A stretch of 64,000 bases of DNA, from contig MU832082.1 in NCBI GenBank assembly GCA_029204225.1, positions 24,232-88,231 of the forward strand, written 5' to 3'. Position 1 is the first letter of the stretch; each line of letters opens with the position of its first letter. Below the pieces are notes generated by a model that did not search any database, was not told where the DNA came from, and saw nothing but the letters and a program-made list of their open reading frames with translations. Origin of the DNA: Diphasiastrum complanatum. Taxonomy: Eukaryota > Streptophyta > Lycopodiopsida > Lycopodiales > Lycopodiaceae. Shown here piece by piece: positions 23,149 to 34,575 of this stretch. The position numbers and the translations under genes were made by a program.

Positions 23149-24285
23149 ATGTCTACCAACCCTGCCTCCAGTTCTGATGATCCCGCAACCAATAAGCTCG
23201 ACATCCACTTATCCACATTGGATTTTACAGAAATGCAACAATGGTACCAACAAGCAACAGCTTTCTTTCAAGCCATTGAGTTCCAAATGCCTGTCCTAAC
23301 GGGATATCAAAGCCCCTATCTCGTGCATATGATCTACGCCAACTACAATGCTACTGCAAGGTCGTGCCAGCTAATAGTCCCTCCTGTGAGGAACTATGTT
23401 TACAACCTATCATTTGCACCGGCCGACTTGCAACCTTTTGGGTTCCCAAGAGGACCCAATGTTGTCACGAGAACACTTAAGAAAATTGAGCAGACAGCGT
23501 ATTTTAAATTTATTGATCCATCAGTGGCAAACTAGAAAAACAAGGACGGGTATCGAGTTGACGCAATCAATGACTCCCAATTACAAGCGACATGTGCGTA
23601 CTTGACAAAGTGCACACAACGACCAACGAAAAATTTGTAGAGGATACCCATGTCCCTATTTCACATGATGGCAGATTCACGACTGCACTCCCAGAATCTC
23701 TATGACTGGGCACACTTTGTTTCGAATTGTCTTCATGAGTGCATTAACAACAAGCAGCCTATCACAGTATTGGGATATCTGATGACAGATATCACTCTTC
23801 ACCAAGTATAGAACGGGCCAAAGCTTCAACAACAACTGTAGCTTGCGGACAAGGCATGGGAAATTCCCATTGAACACAAGAAGTCCAAGCATGCAAGGAA
23901 CACTTCACCATCGAGATCCCAGACTAACCGAGTCAACACTAGTATCCTCCCTCTGGTGCGGAAGCCAAGAAGCCCACCACAGGATCCACAAACAGCTGCA
24001 ACTTCCAGAGCTCAACAGGCAGATGCCTCAAAGGCTCAGTTGTCAGGCACACGACAACAACGGAGGCAAGAGAAGCTTCAAGCTAAGAGCACATCACTGG
24101 TGGGATCAGTTTCAGATTGTTCCACCTCAGATGCTAGCACCTCATCCACGACATCACAACAACACTCATCACCCTCACATGTCATTGACGGGGGTGATGG
24201 AGCAACTACATCTACACAACCACCTGATACGGCAGTAACTCAAGCCATAGGTCAAGCAGATGAAGCCACCACCCACCCACACTGA
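23149..24285 (+). pseudogene. Extra coding region after pol, part 1 (unknown protein)
   Basis: An ATG at 23149 opens a frame that stays in one phase to 24285 and is broken only by a few stops (first at 23533). It encodes an N-terminal domain with TEMQQWYQQATAFFQAIEF and YSPYLVHM-like segments. Further on are NLYDWAHFVSNCLHECINN and ITVLGYLMTDITLHQV, then a Ser/Thr/Gln-rich tail. I do not recognise the protein. Its position between integrase and the polypurine tract is where env-like or other third genes sit in Athila/Tat-type elements; the sequence shows no signal peptide or clear membrane segment. It is best described as an additional retrotransposon gene of unknown function. Confidence 0.55.
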
Positions 24286-24586
24286 TTACTATGCCAACGC
24301 CACCAACCTCACCACTGGCACAAATTTTTTGGGGGGGAGGAGTGGGGATATCTAGTCCCCAGGACACAGAAGTAGCTCAGCAGCCACAGGCCCAGCAAGT
24401 CCACACACTGGACACATCGCAATATTTTGATGTTGCGGACCTGATGGAAATACACCTCCACCTCCACCTCCATCTTTAGCTCTAACACCACATTTATTTT
24501 TTGGTTTAGCCTCACCATTCCACACCCCAGATCAGTACCCAACTCTCACTAACCCTAAAAAGCTCACTGAAGTAGCCAAGCGCTCG

Positions 24587-25009
24587 ATGATAGGCCTATC
24601 CAAAACGAGCTACTACATGCATTGGTTGGTGAGCCAGCATCAAGTGCTCGAGAGCAAGGTCCAACATCAAAACCAAAAAATTATGCAATATCAAAGGATG
24701 GCCAAAGAAAAAGAGGAAGAGACAATGGAAACCAGATCCGTGATGGCCGAGCAGAAATCCACTTTAGAAGAGGTCCAGCAACAACTGAAGCACCAGATGG
24801 TCCAAATCGACCAAGTACGAGACGGATCATCGGGTGCCATGACAGTCGACGCTCCTCTAGTCAAGCCCGAGGACATTCAATTCCAGGCCCCACAGGCCTC
24901 AGCCATCCGGATGGAAAAATACGTAAGGCTAATCCAAGAGCGAGAAGCCAAAAAGAGAAATTTTGAAAACATTGTGGCCAAACAAGAGAAGATCATCCTG
25001 GAGTCCTAG
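24587..25009 (+). pseudogene. Extra coding region, part 2: coiled-coil segment
   Basis: A 140-codon frame contains a long charged helix with heptad-like spacing, including HQVLESKVQHQNQKIMQYQR, KEKEEETMETR and TLEEVQQQLKHQMVQIDQV. This is most simply read as a coiled coil. A second charged stretch follows (EREAKKRNFENIVAKQEK). It is in a different phase from part 1, so a frameshift separates them near 24300. The function is unknown; self-association of the product is an inference from the coil. Confidence 0.5.
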
Positions 25010-25339
25010 AAGCAGCTGGAAGACACTACGAAGGCCTACAGCAAGTCTTGGACAAGGTGAACTAACTATGGGACACGACGTGCAAGGCTCAAGCAGGTTC
25101 TCAAATAACAAAGCCACGGGACAATGATGGGAATGATGGAGCAGGGAATCAAGGTGGGCAAACCCACCCTTCAGACGATAGCTCGGGATCGGGTGGCCAG
25201 AGAGCCGGTGCTACTTCCATGACTTTTTCCTGACCCCCTCCCACCTTTAACCCTTCCTCTTACTCTGCATTTAATTTTTCTGAAACATTTATTCCAACTT
25301 ATCCAATTCTTCCATCTCCCTCCTCTTCATCACCTCCTA

Positions 25340-26421
25340 GCAAAATAATGGGCCCATCAAAAGGTCCAGCTGACACTTACAAAGCCTGACGGGACGAGTT
25401 CCTCCAACAACTCCACTCCCTCGTTGCTACGTATAACTTGTTGATTCCACCTCCTCTTAAACTTATCACCCCCGCACCCCTCTCTCCAAATCATTCCATC
25501 CGCGACCTTCTAGGAACTAACACCGACATGGGGGGTGATGACGACTTCTTGGCAGATCAACCAGAAACGAGAAGGTTCTCGCCCAGACCAGACACAAGTG
25601 CAGCTGAGCCATCAACAAGCAAGCGAGCTAAAGAGAAAGATATGGGCACCAAGGCCCTAGATGATTATCTGGCAAGGCCATCCCAGTTGCGTAGGACAAC
25701 TTCCCCTACTAGGCCCAGAGGCAAACTGGCTGACACAAGGGAGTTAGAGAAATTTGAGAGGAAATACCCTCCCAACATGAGGGGAGGCAAAGAAGACGTT
25801 GATCAAAGCCAATACTCCACCAGGGCTGAGATCATTGCCGCGCTACAACCGCAGCCAGAATGGCGGACTAAAATCCTGAAAGATAATAGGCGGCTTCAAG
25901 AGTATTTGAAAGCACCGTCATGAAAGCGAATGGATCCTTTCTACATGCCACTCAAACCCAGAAACCAATGGCCGGTGGAAAAGCCCCGAGTAGAGTTAGT
26001 AAACTGGCCAATCATTCCGGGAATTTCAGAGAAAACCTCCCCGGATGATTTGAGGCTGCAGTTACTCGACTTCGGGCATAAATACAAATCAAGTGCCGAT
26101 CTTTGCGTGCAGGAAAGTGCCGAGTATTGCAGATCCATGGCCTTTTTGATGCAACAAGATTGTTACTGGGATCGAGGCCTGGAGCCCATGAAAATCAATC
26201 CAAATGTCGTCCTCTAGTCGGAAGAAGACCATGAAATGATGGCCAGGCTATACTACAGAGCGGCCTTCATGTCGTCACGCTATGTGACCATGGTGGAAGA
26301 CTGGCAGGAAATGGGCTTCGTACAAAAGATAAGAGAATATTTGGGGCCCCTCAATTTTGAAAGTAAGCTCTGCTTCCAAGTTTTTGAAGCCCTGGGCCGG
26401 AAGATGAGCGAGCGAAAGTAG
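25340..26421 (+). pseudogene. Extra coding region, part 3 (unknown protein)
   Basis: One phase runs through 25438-25923, 25930-26217 and 26236-26421 with only single stops between. It includes LEKFERKYPPNMRGG, a segment of the form DPFYMPLKPRNQWPVEKPR, LLDFGHKYKSSADLC and MVEDWQEMGFVQKIREY. The TGA at 25921-25923 is followed at once by the in-phase continuation. I recognise no known domain. The frame ends about 200 bp before the polypurine tract, so it belongs to the element rather than to a host gene. Confidence 0.5.
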
Positions 26422-26623
26422 ACGGCACGACGATGAGGCGAGCAGGATTCACAGGAAGTGCTCAAGAGGGTTGGTATGTAGCGGCCAATCGAGAGACTTC
26501 CAATTTTGACGAATAAATTTTGCGGATAATAAGCACCAGGTTTTACGGAAGCGAATGAAGATCCACACTTTTCCAAGTGCCAAGCGGAAGACATCACCGG
26601 TGTTGCAGTGGGTCCTGCAACAG

Positions 26624-26638
26624 ATTAGGGGTGGATAA
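26624..26638 (+). other. Polypurine tract of the long gypsy element
   Basis: ATTAGGGGTGGATAA sits directly before a TG that opens LTR-like sequence. This is the expected primer for plus-strand synthesis and marks the 3' end of the element's internal region. Confidence 0.6.
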
Positions 26639-27718
26639 TGTTAGCAGATTCTAAAGAATCCGCAGATGCCTAGCCAAGCTGAAGACACAAGTTATCTCTC
26701 ACCCATGACTGAGGAGGTCTCAGAAGGAGGAGAGCAGAAGAAGTTGAGAGCCGAGCATGAGAGCCGAGGAATTACTAGCTAGGAAGATAGTGAGTTATCT
26801 ATGTGAGCCTACATGGTGTATCCCAAAGGAGAAATGACCATGTAGGAGCTAGTAATATTTCCTAGGCATTGTAAATAAATGTAGACCCCCCTTAAATTAG
26901 TAAGAGTGAGCCACCTTTTGATGGTGACTTTTAGTGGAAGGACAAATTCCACATGTAATTTCTAATTTGGTGGAATTGCCACTTGGGCTCCACATGGGCA
27001 GCCTTCTTGCTTATTTAAGGGCCCCCCCTCTCTTGTGAGGGAGCTTTTTGATGTATTGTCAAGTTCTCTTGAGCTAATAAAGAGGATCCTCCATGAGTTC
27101 TTGATGATTGCTAAGCTCCTTGTTCATGGCAATGTTCTTCAGTGAGATTTCTATGAGCATGCTTGATTCCTTTGCATTGTGGATTAACTAGGTTCTTGTT
27201 TCTTGTTTCTTGCTTAGTTGTGAATTAGAATTCAGTTCTTGTTTGTGAAATGAGGTAGTAATCAGCATTCAAGTAAACTAGATAGGCTGGTTTGTGGTAT
27301 AATTCTTGCATACTCCCTTACAGCCCAGTTCTTGATTGTTCTTGAGCAATCTAAGCATCAAGAAATGAGTGTTTCTTGATCCTTAGACTGTTAAAATGCT
27401 GCTAGGAATCTTGTTTCTTGTTTCTTGAATCTCGTTTCTTGTTTCAGTAGTTAATCTTGTCTTGATTATTTCTGATTCAGTAGATAATAAGATTGCTCCT
27501 TGTTCTAAAACGCTGATCCTCTTGAGCTATAGATGGTTACATGGCTGGTTATGCATGTAGCTGAGTATCGAAACCATGTCTCCCATTGACAGGCTGGAAA
27601 ATACATGCTGAAAACTGAGTAACGCTTCTGCTGTAACTGTTCTAATAAGAAGAATTACCATAAAGAGCTGTAACTACATAAGTATAAGAAGAAGCAGAAA
27701 ACCGTGTTCACAGATTCA
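26639..27718 (+). mobile_element. 3' LTR of the long gypsy element (right end uncertain)
   Basis: It begins TGTTAGCAGATTC after the polypurine tract. It holds a TATTTAAGGGC promoter-like motif near 27013 and an AATAAAG polyadenylation-like signal near 27077. A coding fragment of a different family starts near 27720, so the LTR ends at or before that point. No matching 5' LTR was found before array 1, where other LTR sequence now lies. The right border is a guess. Confidence 0.5.
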
Positions 27719-27719
27719 A

Positions 27720-29480
27720 GGAATCCTTGAACATTGTGCAATATGTACCTGGCTTAGCTAACAATCTACTATCTGTTGGGACGATGGCTGATCAACAACT
27801 CAAGGTTGAGTTTGACAGTGACAAATGTCTTGTCAAAGACATCAAGAATCACTACAAAGTGATTGCTACAGGAACTAGAGTCAACGAGAATCGACTCTAC
27901 AAATTGAATGCGAGATCTTTTGCTCAAGCTATGGTAAGCACGGTTGATAGTCGAAGTGATCTTTGGCATCAACGATTTGGTCATATTAGTGCTCAAAGTT
28001 TACAGATTCTCAAAAGAGGTAATCTAGTTATAGGATTGCCTGATATTTCTTTTGAAGGAAAAATTTGTGAAGGTTGCATTTTGGGAAAACAACACAGAGA
28101 GAGGTTTCCCAAAAGTGGAGCAAGGAGAGCTAGTAGCATCCTAGATCTTGTCCACAGTGATCTATGTGGACCTATGCAAACTAGATCCCTTAGTGGCTAC
28201 TATTACTTTATCACCTTCATTGATGATTATAGCAGATGCATTTGGATTTATTTCATAAGCAAGAAATCAGATGCTTTTGCTAAGTTCAAGGAATTCAAGG
28301 TATTAGTTGAAAAGCAAACAGGATGTTGCATCAAAACTTTGAGATCTGATGGAGGTGGTGAGTATTTTTTGACAGAATTTATTGATTTCTACAAAGATCA
28401 AGGGATCAAGAGGCAGACTACAACACCTTATTCACCACAGCAAAATGGAGTTGCAGAACGAAAGAACAGATTTATTGTTGAGATGGCCAAGGCGATGCTC
28501 AAAAGCAAGGGTCTGCCAAATACCTTTTGGGCAGAAGCTTGTAGCACAGCTACACACATCCTGAATTGGTGTCCTACAAAATCCGTGGAAGGTAAGACAC
28601 CTCATGAAGCTGTTACGGGAAAGAAACCTAATATTTTTCATTTGAGACTATTTGGTTGTGATGCTTATGCTTATATTCCTGATGAGAAACGAAGGAAATT
28701 GGATGCAAAAGCTATCAAGTGTATTTTCCTTGGATATGATGAGAAGGCCAAGGCATACAGGATGTATGACACAAATGCATAGAAGCTTGTAATTTCTAGA
28801 GATGCTTCGTTTGACGAGATGGGCCAAGGTGAACAATCTGAAGTAATCATTGAACCTTTTGATGAGGGAACGAAACTACACGTCAAGAAGGAAGTGGATT
28901 TTGATATAGAAAATCCATTGGACAAAGGCAAGCCTGATGCTGAAATTCCCAAGAGAGTACCTAAATGGTACTTATCAGTCAGAGATGGTGCAAAGAAGGG
29001 AGATACTCCCGAATCTAGTGAGCAGGGAGAGCTTAGAAGATCAAGTAGAAATCGAAAATCTCCTGCAAGATTAGAGATTAATCTAGCCCTAATGGGATCC
29101 ATCTTAACGACTCAAGAACCTAAAACTTTCAACGAAGCAAAGGAACACAAGGAGTGGCGTGCAGCTATGGAAACAGAAATGGAGGCTATATCGAAGAACA
29201 AAATGTGGGACTTGGTTGAGCTACATGATGGTAAGACGCCTATCACATGTAAGTGGATCTACAAGACGAAGTATGGAGCGGATGGGCAGCTCAACAAGTA
29301 CAAGGCACGATTAGTTGCAAGAGGTTTTGAGCAGTAGGAAGGTATAGACTTTGAGGAGACCTTCGCACCTGTAGACAAAATGGTAACTATTTGTTTTATC
29401 ATTGCAATTTCTGCTTTCTATGGTTGAAAAATCCAGCAAATGGACGTCAAATCTGCTTTTTTTAATCTGTAATATTATTT
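27720..29480 (+). pseudogene. Ty1/copia fragment: end of protease, integrase, start of reverse transcriptase
   Basis: A nearly open frame of 350 codons begins inside the protease region (VQYVPGLANNLLSVG). It contains the pre-integrase zinc module (LWHQRFGHIS, CEGCILGKQ) and a complete integrase core: LVHSDLCGPM, FIDDYSRCIW, LRSDGGGEY and YSPQQNGVAERKNR. The spacing from HSD through SDGGGEY to NGVAERKN fits the DDE triad. One stop (TAG at 28780-28782) leads in phase to the linker and the first RT block (MWDLVELHDGKTPITCKWIY, KYKARLVARGFEQ). The sequence then decays and stops before the YVDD box near 29470. Gag and most of RT and RNase H are absent. Confidence 0.9.
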
Positions 29481-30300
29481 TTCAAGTTTGGGCGCTTGTG
29501 GATAAAGTTTTTGGAAAATGTGAGCCAGCCAACTCAAGGAGGCTCAAAATAATAATAAAAATGTTGTTGCCACCACTTACACACTAAAACCCATACCAAC
29601 AGAGATGGGTATTTGTAAGTGAAAAATATGCAAGGAATAAATTCATTCGAGCTCGTAATCAGTGTCCTCTCGAGGGTTGCTGATGGTCAGCTCTCCCTTG
29701 CTGAAATGGGCAAGGAATTTTAGAGGTCAGATTCTTTTTATGAACTTTTAACTAACATTTTTTAGTAGTAATTGCAAGTTTTGTTATTTTTTTGTGATAC
29801 TGATCATTAATTTGTTTCTTAATATAGACATAACTTATTCATGAAAGTTCAAGAGGCCCTAGTAACAAGGTTGAACTGTAATGATTTTGAAGAGTGCCAG
29901 AGGCTTAATCCTCTGAGCAGTAAAAATGAAGCTCTCGGTTTTTTATCTTATGCTAAGCATAGTAATTATATTCTCTTTGCTAGCCTGATCTCAAGCCTAG
30001 CATAGATTTAATTTACTAATTATTTATTATGTTCATCCTTAGTACCTTTCTTAAAATCAAAAATTTTTAATTACTTGTTTTGTACATCTTATGGTAAAGC
30101 TTAGTTGCATTCTCTCTTTTTTTAGTCGGCTGAAGACAAGAAAAATAAAGTCCTTCCAAAGCAATTTAAACGACATCTTCTTAAAGCGAAGGCAGAAAAA
30201 AGAGACAGAGAAAGATTGACACAAAGTAAGACTATTGTCGAGGGGGATTCAAGAGAGACTTTCTGTGCAATAGAATGTGAAAAAGCCCTCTCAAAACACC
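29481..30300 (+). other. Exon-like coding scraps, not identified
   Basis: Two short segments read like coding sequence. One, near 29825-30005, includes KVQEALVTRLNCNDFEECQRL. The other, near 30127-30300, is basic and includes KQFKRHLLKAKAEKRDRERL. Both are bounded by AG-like acceptors and T-rich stretches. I recognise no family. They may be eroded exons of a gene or of a DNA transposon, or chance. Confidence 0.2.
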
Positions 30301-30348
30301 ACCCCTAAAATCTATGCAACAAATCACACATTTATGTCTCTAGTGCAC

Positions 30349-30351
<3 letters not shown>

Positions 30352-30428
<77 letters not shown>
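30352..30428 (+). repeat. Compound microsatellite (CT)n(CA)n
   Basis: About 39 bp of CT repeats pass directly into about 38 bp of CA repeats. Confidence 0.98.
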
Positions 30429-30429
<1 letters not shown>

Positions 30430-30651
30430 GGGCCCAAGGCATGCAAAACAGGGTGGGGGTAAGGAGCTAGTCGCCTCTAACCAAAATGGGGGCTATGTGA
30501 CTAGGCTACTTACCCCAAGCCCCATGTGAAACCACCCTTATTGCAATACTACTAAGTATGGTGTAGCGGTATAGCGGTGGAGGGCCGCCATCTAAGAGCC
30601 CGTCACGCCTCATGAAAATACCCCTCCAAGCCCACCCGTCAACTTCCCCCT

Positions 30652-30660
<9 letters not shown>

Positions 30661-30703
<43 letters not shown>
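30661..30703 (+). repeat. Microsatellite (CT)n
   Basis: This uninterrupted CT tract of about 43 bp lies roughly 200 bp upstream of the CASP-like start codon, in its likely promoter or 5' leader. CT-rich tracts are common near plant transcription starts. Confidence 0.97.
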
Positions 30704-30706
<3 letters not shown>

Positions 30707-30906
30707 CTCTGATCGATCTCTCTGGATGCATGGTTGATAGATGATGTGCAGTTTGTTCTAACTGCGATGAGAACAATGCAAGTGGGTTTGCTTGCATTGC
30801 GCAGGTCAATGGGTGAAGCAGTGACAAATGCGGCAACGAGGAATGCAGCAGCTGGCAATGCTCCTCTGACTGGTGTATTTAGCCATCCTGGGTTGCATGC
30901 AGTTGC

Positions 30907-31775
30907 ATGCAGGAGAATATGGAAAGGGTGCCGCGAGTTATCACTTTAGTGTTTGCTGTGATAGCGTTGGTGTTGTTAGCAGCAGATGAAGGGACAGAAT
31001 CAATCGAGGTTTCTCTTCCGGGAATGAGCAAGTTTACGTATCTTACCAAATCCGAGTGTTTCGTTGACATCGAGGGTTTAAAGTGAGCGGTGATCTGGAC
31101 TCGGTGCAATATGACAAGAATCACTCTATTACATCTCCTATTCTTTCTTTGTTTTAAATCTTGAAAATATCTGATCTTCTGCTTATCTTGTTTAAAATTG
31201 TGCCTTATAACTTTGGCTATCTACAAATGAAAGCTGACTTCTTGACTTACTTTATGTTGCAGGTTTTATCTGGACTCTCTATCTGTTGTGGTAGGCTATT
31301 CAATTTTCCACGCTATCGTATGTGTAGTCAATCTTCTTACCACCAAAAGCTTGATGTGCTCAAAAGCTAAGGCTTGGTTTACATTCATCGCTGATCAGGT
31401 CCTCTCTCCTTTTCTCATACTGACTTACCTATTGGATCTCGAAGAAGTTGCAAGCTTTTTGACAACCTGTTACTGACTGTAGAGACTCAACGTGCGGGAC
31501 GCTGAATGCAGGCGATTGCATACTTGCTGGCGAGTGCGGCGGCAGTATCCACAGGGATCGCCTACCTTTCAAAACACGGAGCACCGAAAGTGGGCTGGAA
31601 CGAGGTCTGCACTGAATTCAACCATTTATGCAAGGTTCATGTCATATCACTCATCAATGCCTACCTCGCCGCCCTTGCTATCTTTGCTTCAGCTGCTATC
31701 TCTGCATACCACGTCTTCGGGCTCTACGCACCAGTGATGCCTGACCGGGAGACTCAGAGAGAACTTGATATTTGA
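30907..31775 (+). CDS. CASPL: CASP-like protein, three exons, 191 aa
   Basis: This four-pass membrane protein belongs to the CASP/CASPL family (MARVEL-related). Founding members scaffold the Casparian strip domain at the plasma membrane; most CASPL roles are less defined. Exons are 30907-31082, 31263-31398 and 31512-31775. Introns of 180 and 113 bp start GTGAGC and GTCCTC and end CAG. Joined length is 576 bases, exactly 192 codons with stop. Helices: VITLVFAVIALVLLAA (TM1, after an arginine); SVVVGYSIFHAIVCVVNLL (TM2); ADQAIAYLLASAAAVSTGIA (TM3, with the family's aspartate); and a segment with SLINAYLAALAIFASAAISA (TM4). FTYL precedes TM2 as in relatives. The ATG at 30907 is the first in phase after a TAG at 30880; the in-phase ATG at 30919 is an alternative. 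Length and helix order are normal for the family, and no defect is visible. Confidence 0.9.
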
Positions 31776-32925
31776 TTGTAATGCTTTTGTGACTTGCTTG
31801 CCTACTGCAGTAAACATTTCTTACTCATTAGCTCCAGGATTTGGTTGGATCTACATAAGCCATGAGAAGAATTTTTCTATAATCATCCTCATGTGGAATA
31901 AGCATTCTCTTGACCTTTATAATTTTATAAAACTTGCTTGTTTACTGCTTAAAGCACTACTTACTCATCTCCTTGCTATGGATGGATACAAATAGACCAT
32001 CAGTTTTCTATCATCTTCTTCGTATACTCCTAGCAATCCCTTGCTCTTAATCATGTTATGGACTTTCACAATGTACGTACTAGGCATCAAATTTTTAAAG
32101 ATTGGACTTTTCCACCTTGAACGTCAAGATCTATTCTGGTTAAACTTTTTTGAGGAAAACTTCATCTTGAATGTGCACATGAGACAGTCCACCAAGTTAC
32201 TAATTAATGATGATCTTCACTACTCTATTAGTCACCTTGTTTAGTTAGGATATGCAATTCACTTGTAAAAAGTATCTTAAAAAGACATGTTGCTTAGGAG
32301 CTTGGCTCCAATAAGTGAAATGTTTTGGTGAGGACTAGTGTGTGTGAATATATTGTTTTTTTTTAAGCACATCAGTTTCAATCAATGATTTTTTTTTAAG
32401 CCTATAATTTCTAATTCCAGGTATGTGAAATTCTACTATGTGGATTTATTTGCTGGTCATACATCTTGACAAGAGAGCTTAATAACCAATGGTTATAAAT
32501 TAGGTATGAAGCATGGGTATAAGGCTGATTATGGATAATGCACACAAAATATTTCAAAACAGGAAATGCCACAACTCTCTTGCTAGATAAATGAATGCTT
32601 TTAGAAGTGTCTCCATGAAGGATCTTTCACCACCTCTTAAAGGGTCTCTTACAATATGTTCCACAAATGTGTCTATATACATGTAGCACACTTCAAAAAC
32701 TATACATCATGCCAAGCCATGGATTCCAAGGCATTTTGTGCACTTGAAGATACATCAATTAAACTATTAAGTGCATACATAATGTTGCCAAAGACAACCT
32801 GCCTTGCTTGATCCATATGATTGAGCTTTGATGGCTCCATCTTGATACTCATGGTTCGCTAAGTAAGATTACAACACATAGTGCGCTATTATTGTGAACT
32901 ATTCTTGGGCCTAGGATCACATTGT
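31776..32925. other. Downstream flank of the CASP-like gene; no gene recognised
   Basis: AT-rich sequence. It presumably includes the 3' UTR of the CASP-like gene near its start. No further coding signal or family motif was found. Confidence 0.45.
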
Positions 32926-33038
32926 CAGCTTTTTCACCTGTCATAAATTGCATGTAAAAATGCAGTGTCACATTTTTTGCCTGTTTAAATTTACTTGTAT
33001 TTATGCAGACTGTGCAACTGTCGCTTTTCTAGAAGTGT

Positions 33039-33580
33039 CCATTAGAGGAATTCTGAATCCAAAAAAGTTTCTTTAAGGAATGCCATGTAGATTGACAAAG
33101 TTTAATAATGTAAATTACCTAAATAAATTCATTTTCAGCCCAAATTCTTTTTCATTTCTGCCCGCACTATTTTCGATGCTTAATCATTCTATGTGCATTA
33201 CCATTTGTAGTTCATTGAAAAGAGCATAACTTTTTCACCATAGCTTCGATTGAAACGAAAATTATTATATTAGAAAGCTCTCGTCGAGGCTTTTCAACGA
33301 TATAATTTTCGTCTCAATCGGAGCTACGGTTAAAAAGTTATGTTATTTTCAATGATAATTGCATATTATACTATGAATAACGTGTCATGCTTGCGGGCTG
33401 CCCCCGATGTTATAGCATTATTAAGAAAACTTTTTTTTTTTTTCAATTCTAATTAGCTACGTTACATAGATTTCAAATTTGAGTGTTTTAATAGGTCCAT
33501 GTGTAAGCAAAATTTGAAAAAAAAAATATTAAAGGTATCTTTACAAAGGGTCTTTTTTGGATTTAAAACTCCTCTAATGG
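33039..33580. mobile_element. MITE-like element with terminal inverted repeats (542 bp)
   Basis: The left end starts CCATTAGAGGAATTCTGAAT and continues CCAAAAAAG. The complement of the right end starts CCATTAGAGGAGTTTTAAAT and continues CCAAAAAAG. They agree over roughly 30 of the first 35 bases. No open frame longer than a few dozen codons lies between them, as expected of a non-autonomous DNA element. I could not see a clear target duplication. Part of the right end is repeated in opposite orientation at 42864-42975. Confidence 0.6.
33224..33348. repeat. Imperfect inverted repeat (foldback)
   Basis: The left arm (GCATAACTTTTTCACCATAG, then CTTCGATTGAAACGAAAATTAT) pairs with the right arm (ATAATTTTCGTCTCAATCGG, then AGCTACGGTTAAAAAGTTATG). 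Arms are about 42 bases and the loop about 35. It lies inside the MITE-like element and would form a strong hairpin. Confidence 0.75.
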
Positions 33581-33799
33581 CAAAACACTTAGTTGCTCAG
33601 GATGGCCCGAAGGTGGAAAGGCGACAGTGTCGGGTTTTTCAGCGACAGTGTCAGGTTTTTCGCCTGTGAAAATTCTTGAGTCCAACAGTTCAAATATGCA
33701 GACTGTGCGACAGCATGAGTAAAAATGCAGTGGCATGAATGGAGACAGATTAACATAAGATTTAGGAGAGTAGAGGAGATAAATCCAACACCCCCCCTT

Positions 33800-34575
33800 A
33801 TGTTTTTCATAAGACATAAAAGATGCAAACAAAACATAAATAACTTTTAAGGACACAAAAGTGAAAATTAGTAAAATTAAATCTGAAGAACACTAATTGC
33901 TTACCACATAAAAATAAAAATCATAAAATAAAAACACAAAAAATAAAAGAAGAAAATAGATAAATAAATACAATAGTAGATAGAGTAAATCAAAAAATAA
34001 AATCAAACAAAAAACCAAAACTTTCAATCAAAAATAAAAAATCAAAATCAAAATTGAAAAAAAATTTAAAAGAATAAATAAATAGCATCACATAATAATA
34101 ACATCAATAAATTTAAAAATTCAAAATTAAATTAATTAAATTATAATTAAAATATAATCAAAATAGTAATAAAAAAAAAATGAGAAAATAACGAGAATAT
34201 AGAATGTAAAAATTAAAAGACTATAAAAAATAGAATACTTAATAAAATATCAATATAATATAATAAATAAATAAAAATAAAAATAAAAAATACAATATTC
34301 AAAACAAAAACTAGAATAAAATCAAGAATAATAAAAACAACACACAATAATAACATCAATAAATTAAATATAAAAAAATGAAATAAAATCAAAATAAAAT
34401 TACAAAATAAAAGAATAATATAATTATATTAAGAAATAGAATAAAAAATGTTAATAAAAAAATATTTGAATTTGCAAAAAAAAATAGTAGAAAATAAAAT
34501 TCATGCAATTAAGAAAAGAAAAACCTTGAAAAAATAATAAAAGACAATAACAAGAGTTACAAGAAAAATAAAAAG
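33800..34575. repeat. A-rich low-complexity tract
   Basis: About 775 bp consist very largely of A-rich words such as AAAATAAAAAT and AATAAATAAAT, with almost no G. There is no coding potential. Confidence 0.85.

Larger units (their letters stand above)
32926..33790 (-). mobile_element. LTR-like repeat interrupted by a MITE-like insertion
   Basis: Two blocks, about 32926-33035 and 33600-33790, match different parts of the segment at 57410-57652. Shared strings include CTTGTATTTATGCAGAC, AATATGCAGACTGTGCGACA and GGAGAGTAGAGGAGATAAAT. On the minus strand the outer end reads TGTTGGATTTATC, preceded by TAAGGGGGGG, which looks like a polypurine tract next to an LTR start. The blocks are split by the element at 33039-33580. 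Confidence 0.5.

Noticed and set aside
22710-23177. Repeat-peptide frames rich in SQPT, HSISADA and HLSRR
   Set aside because: All three frames give such peptides because the period is about 25 bases; starts are non-ATG and no function is implied.
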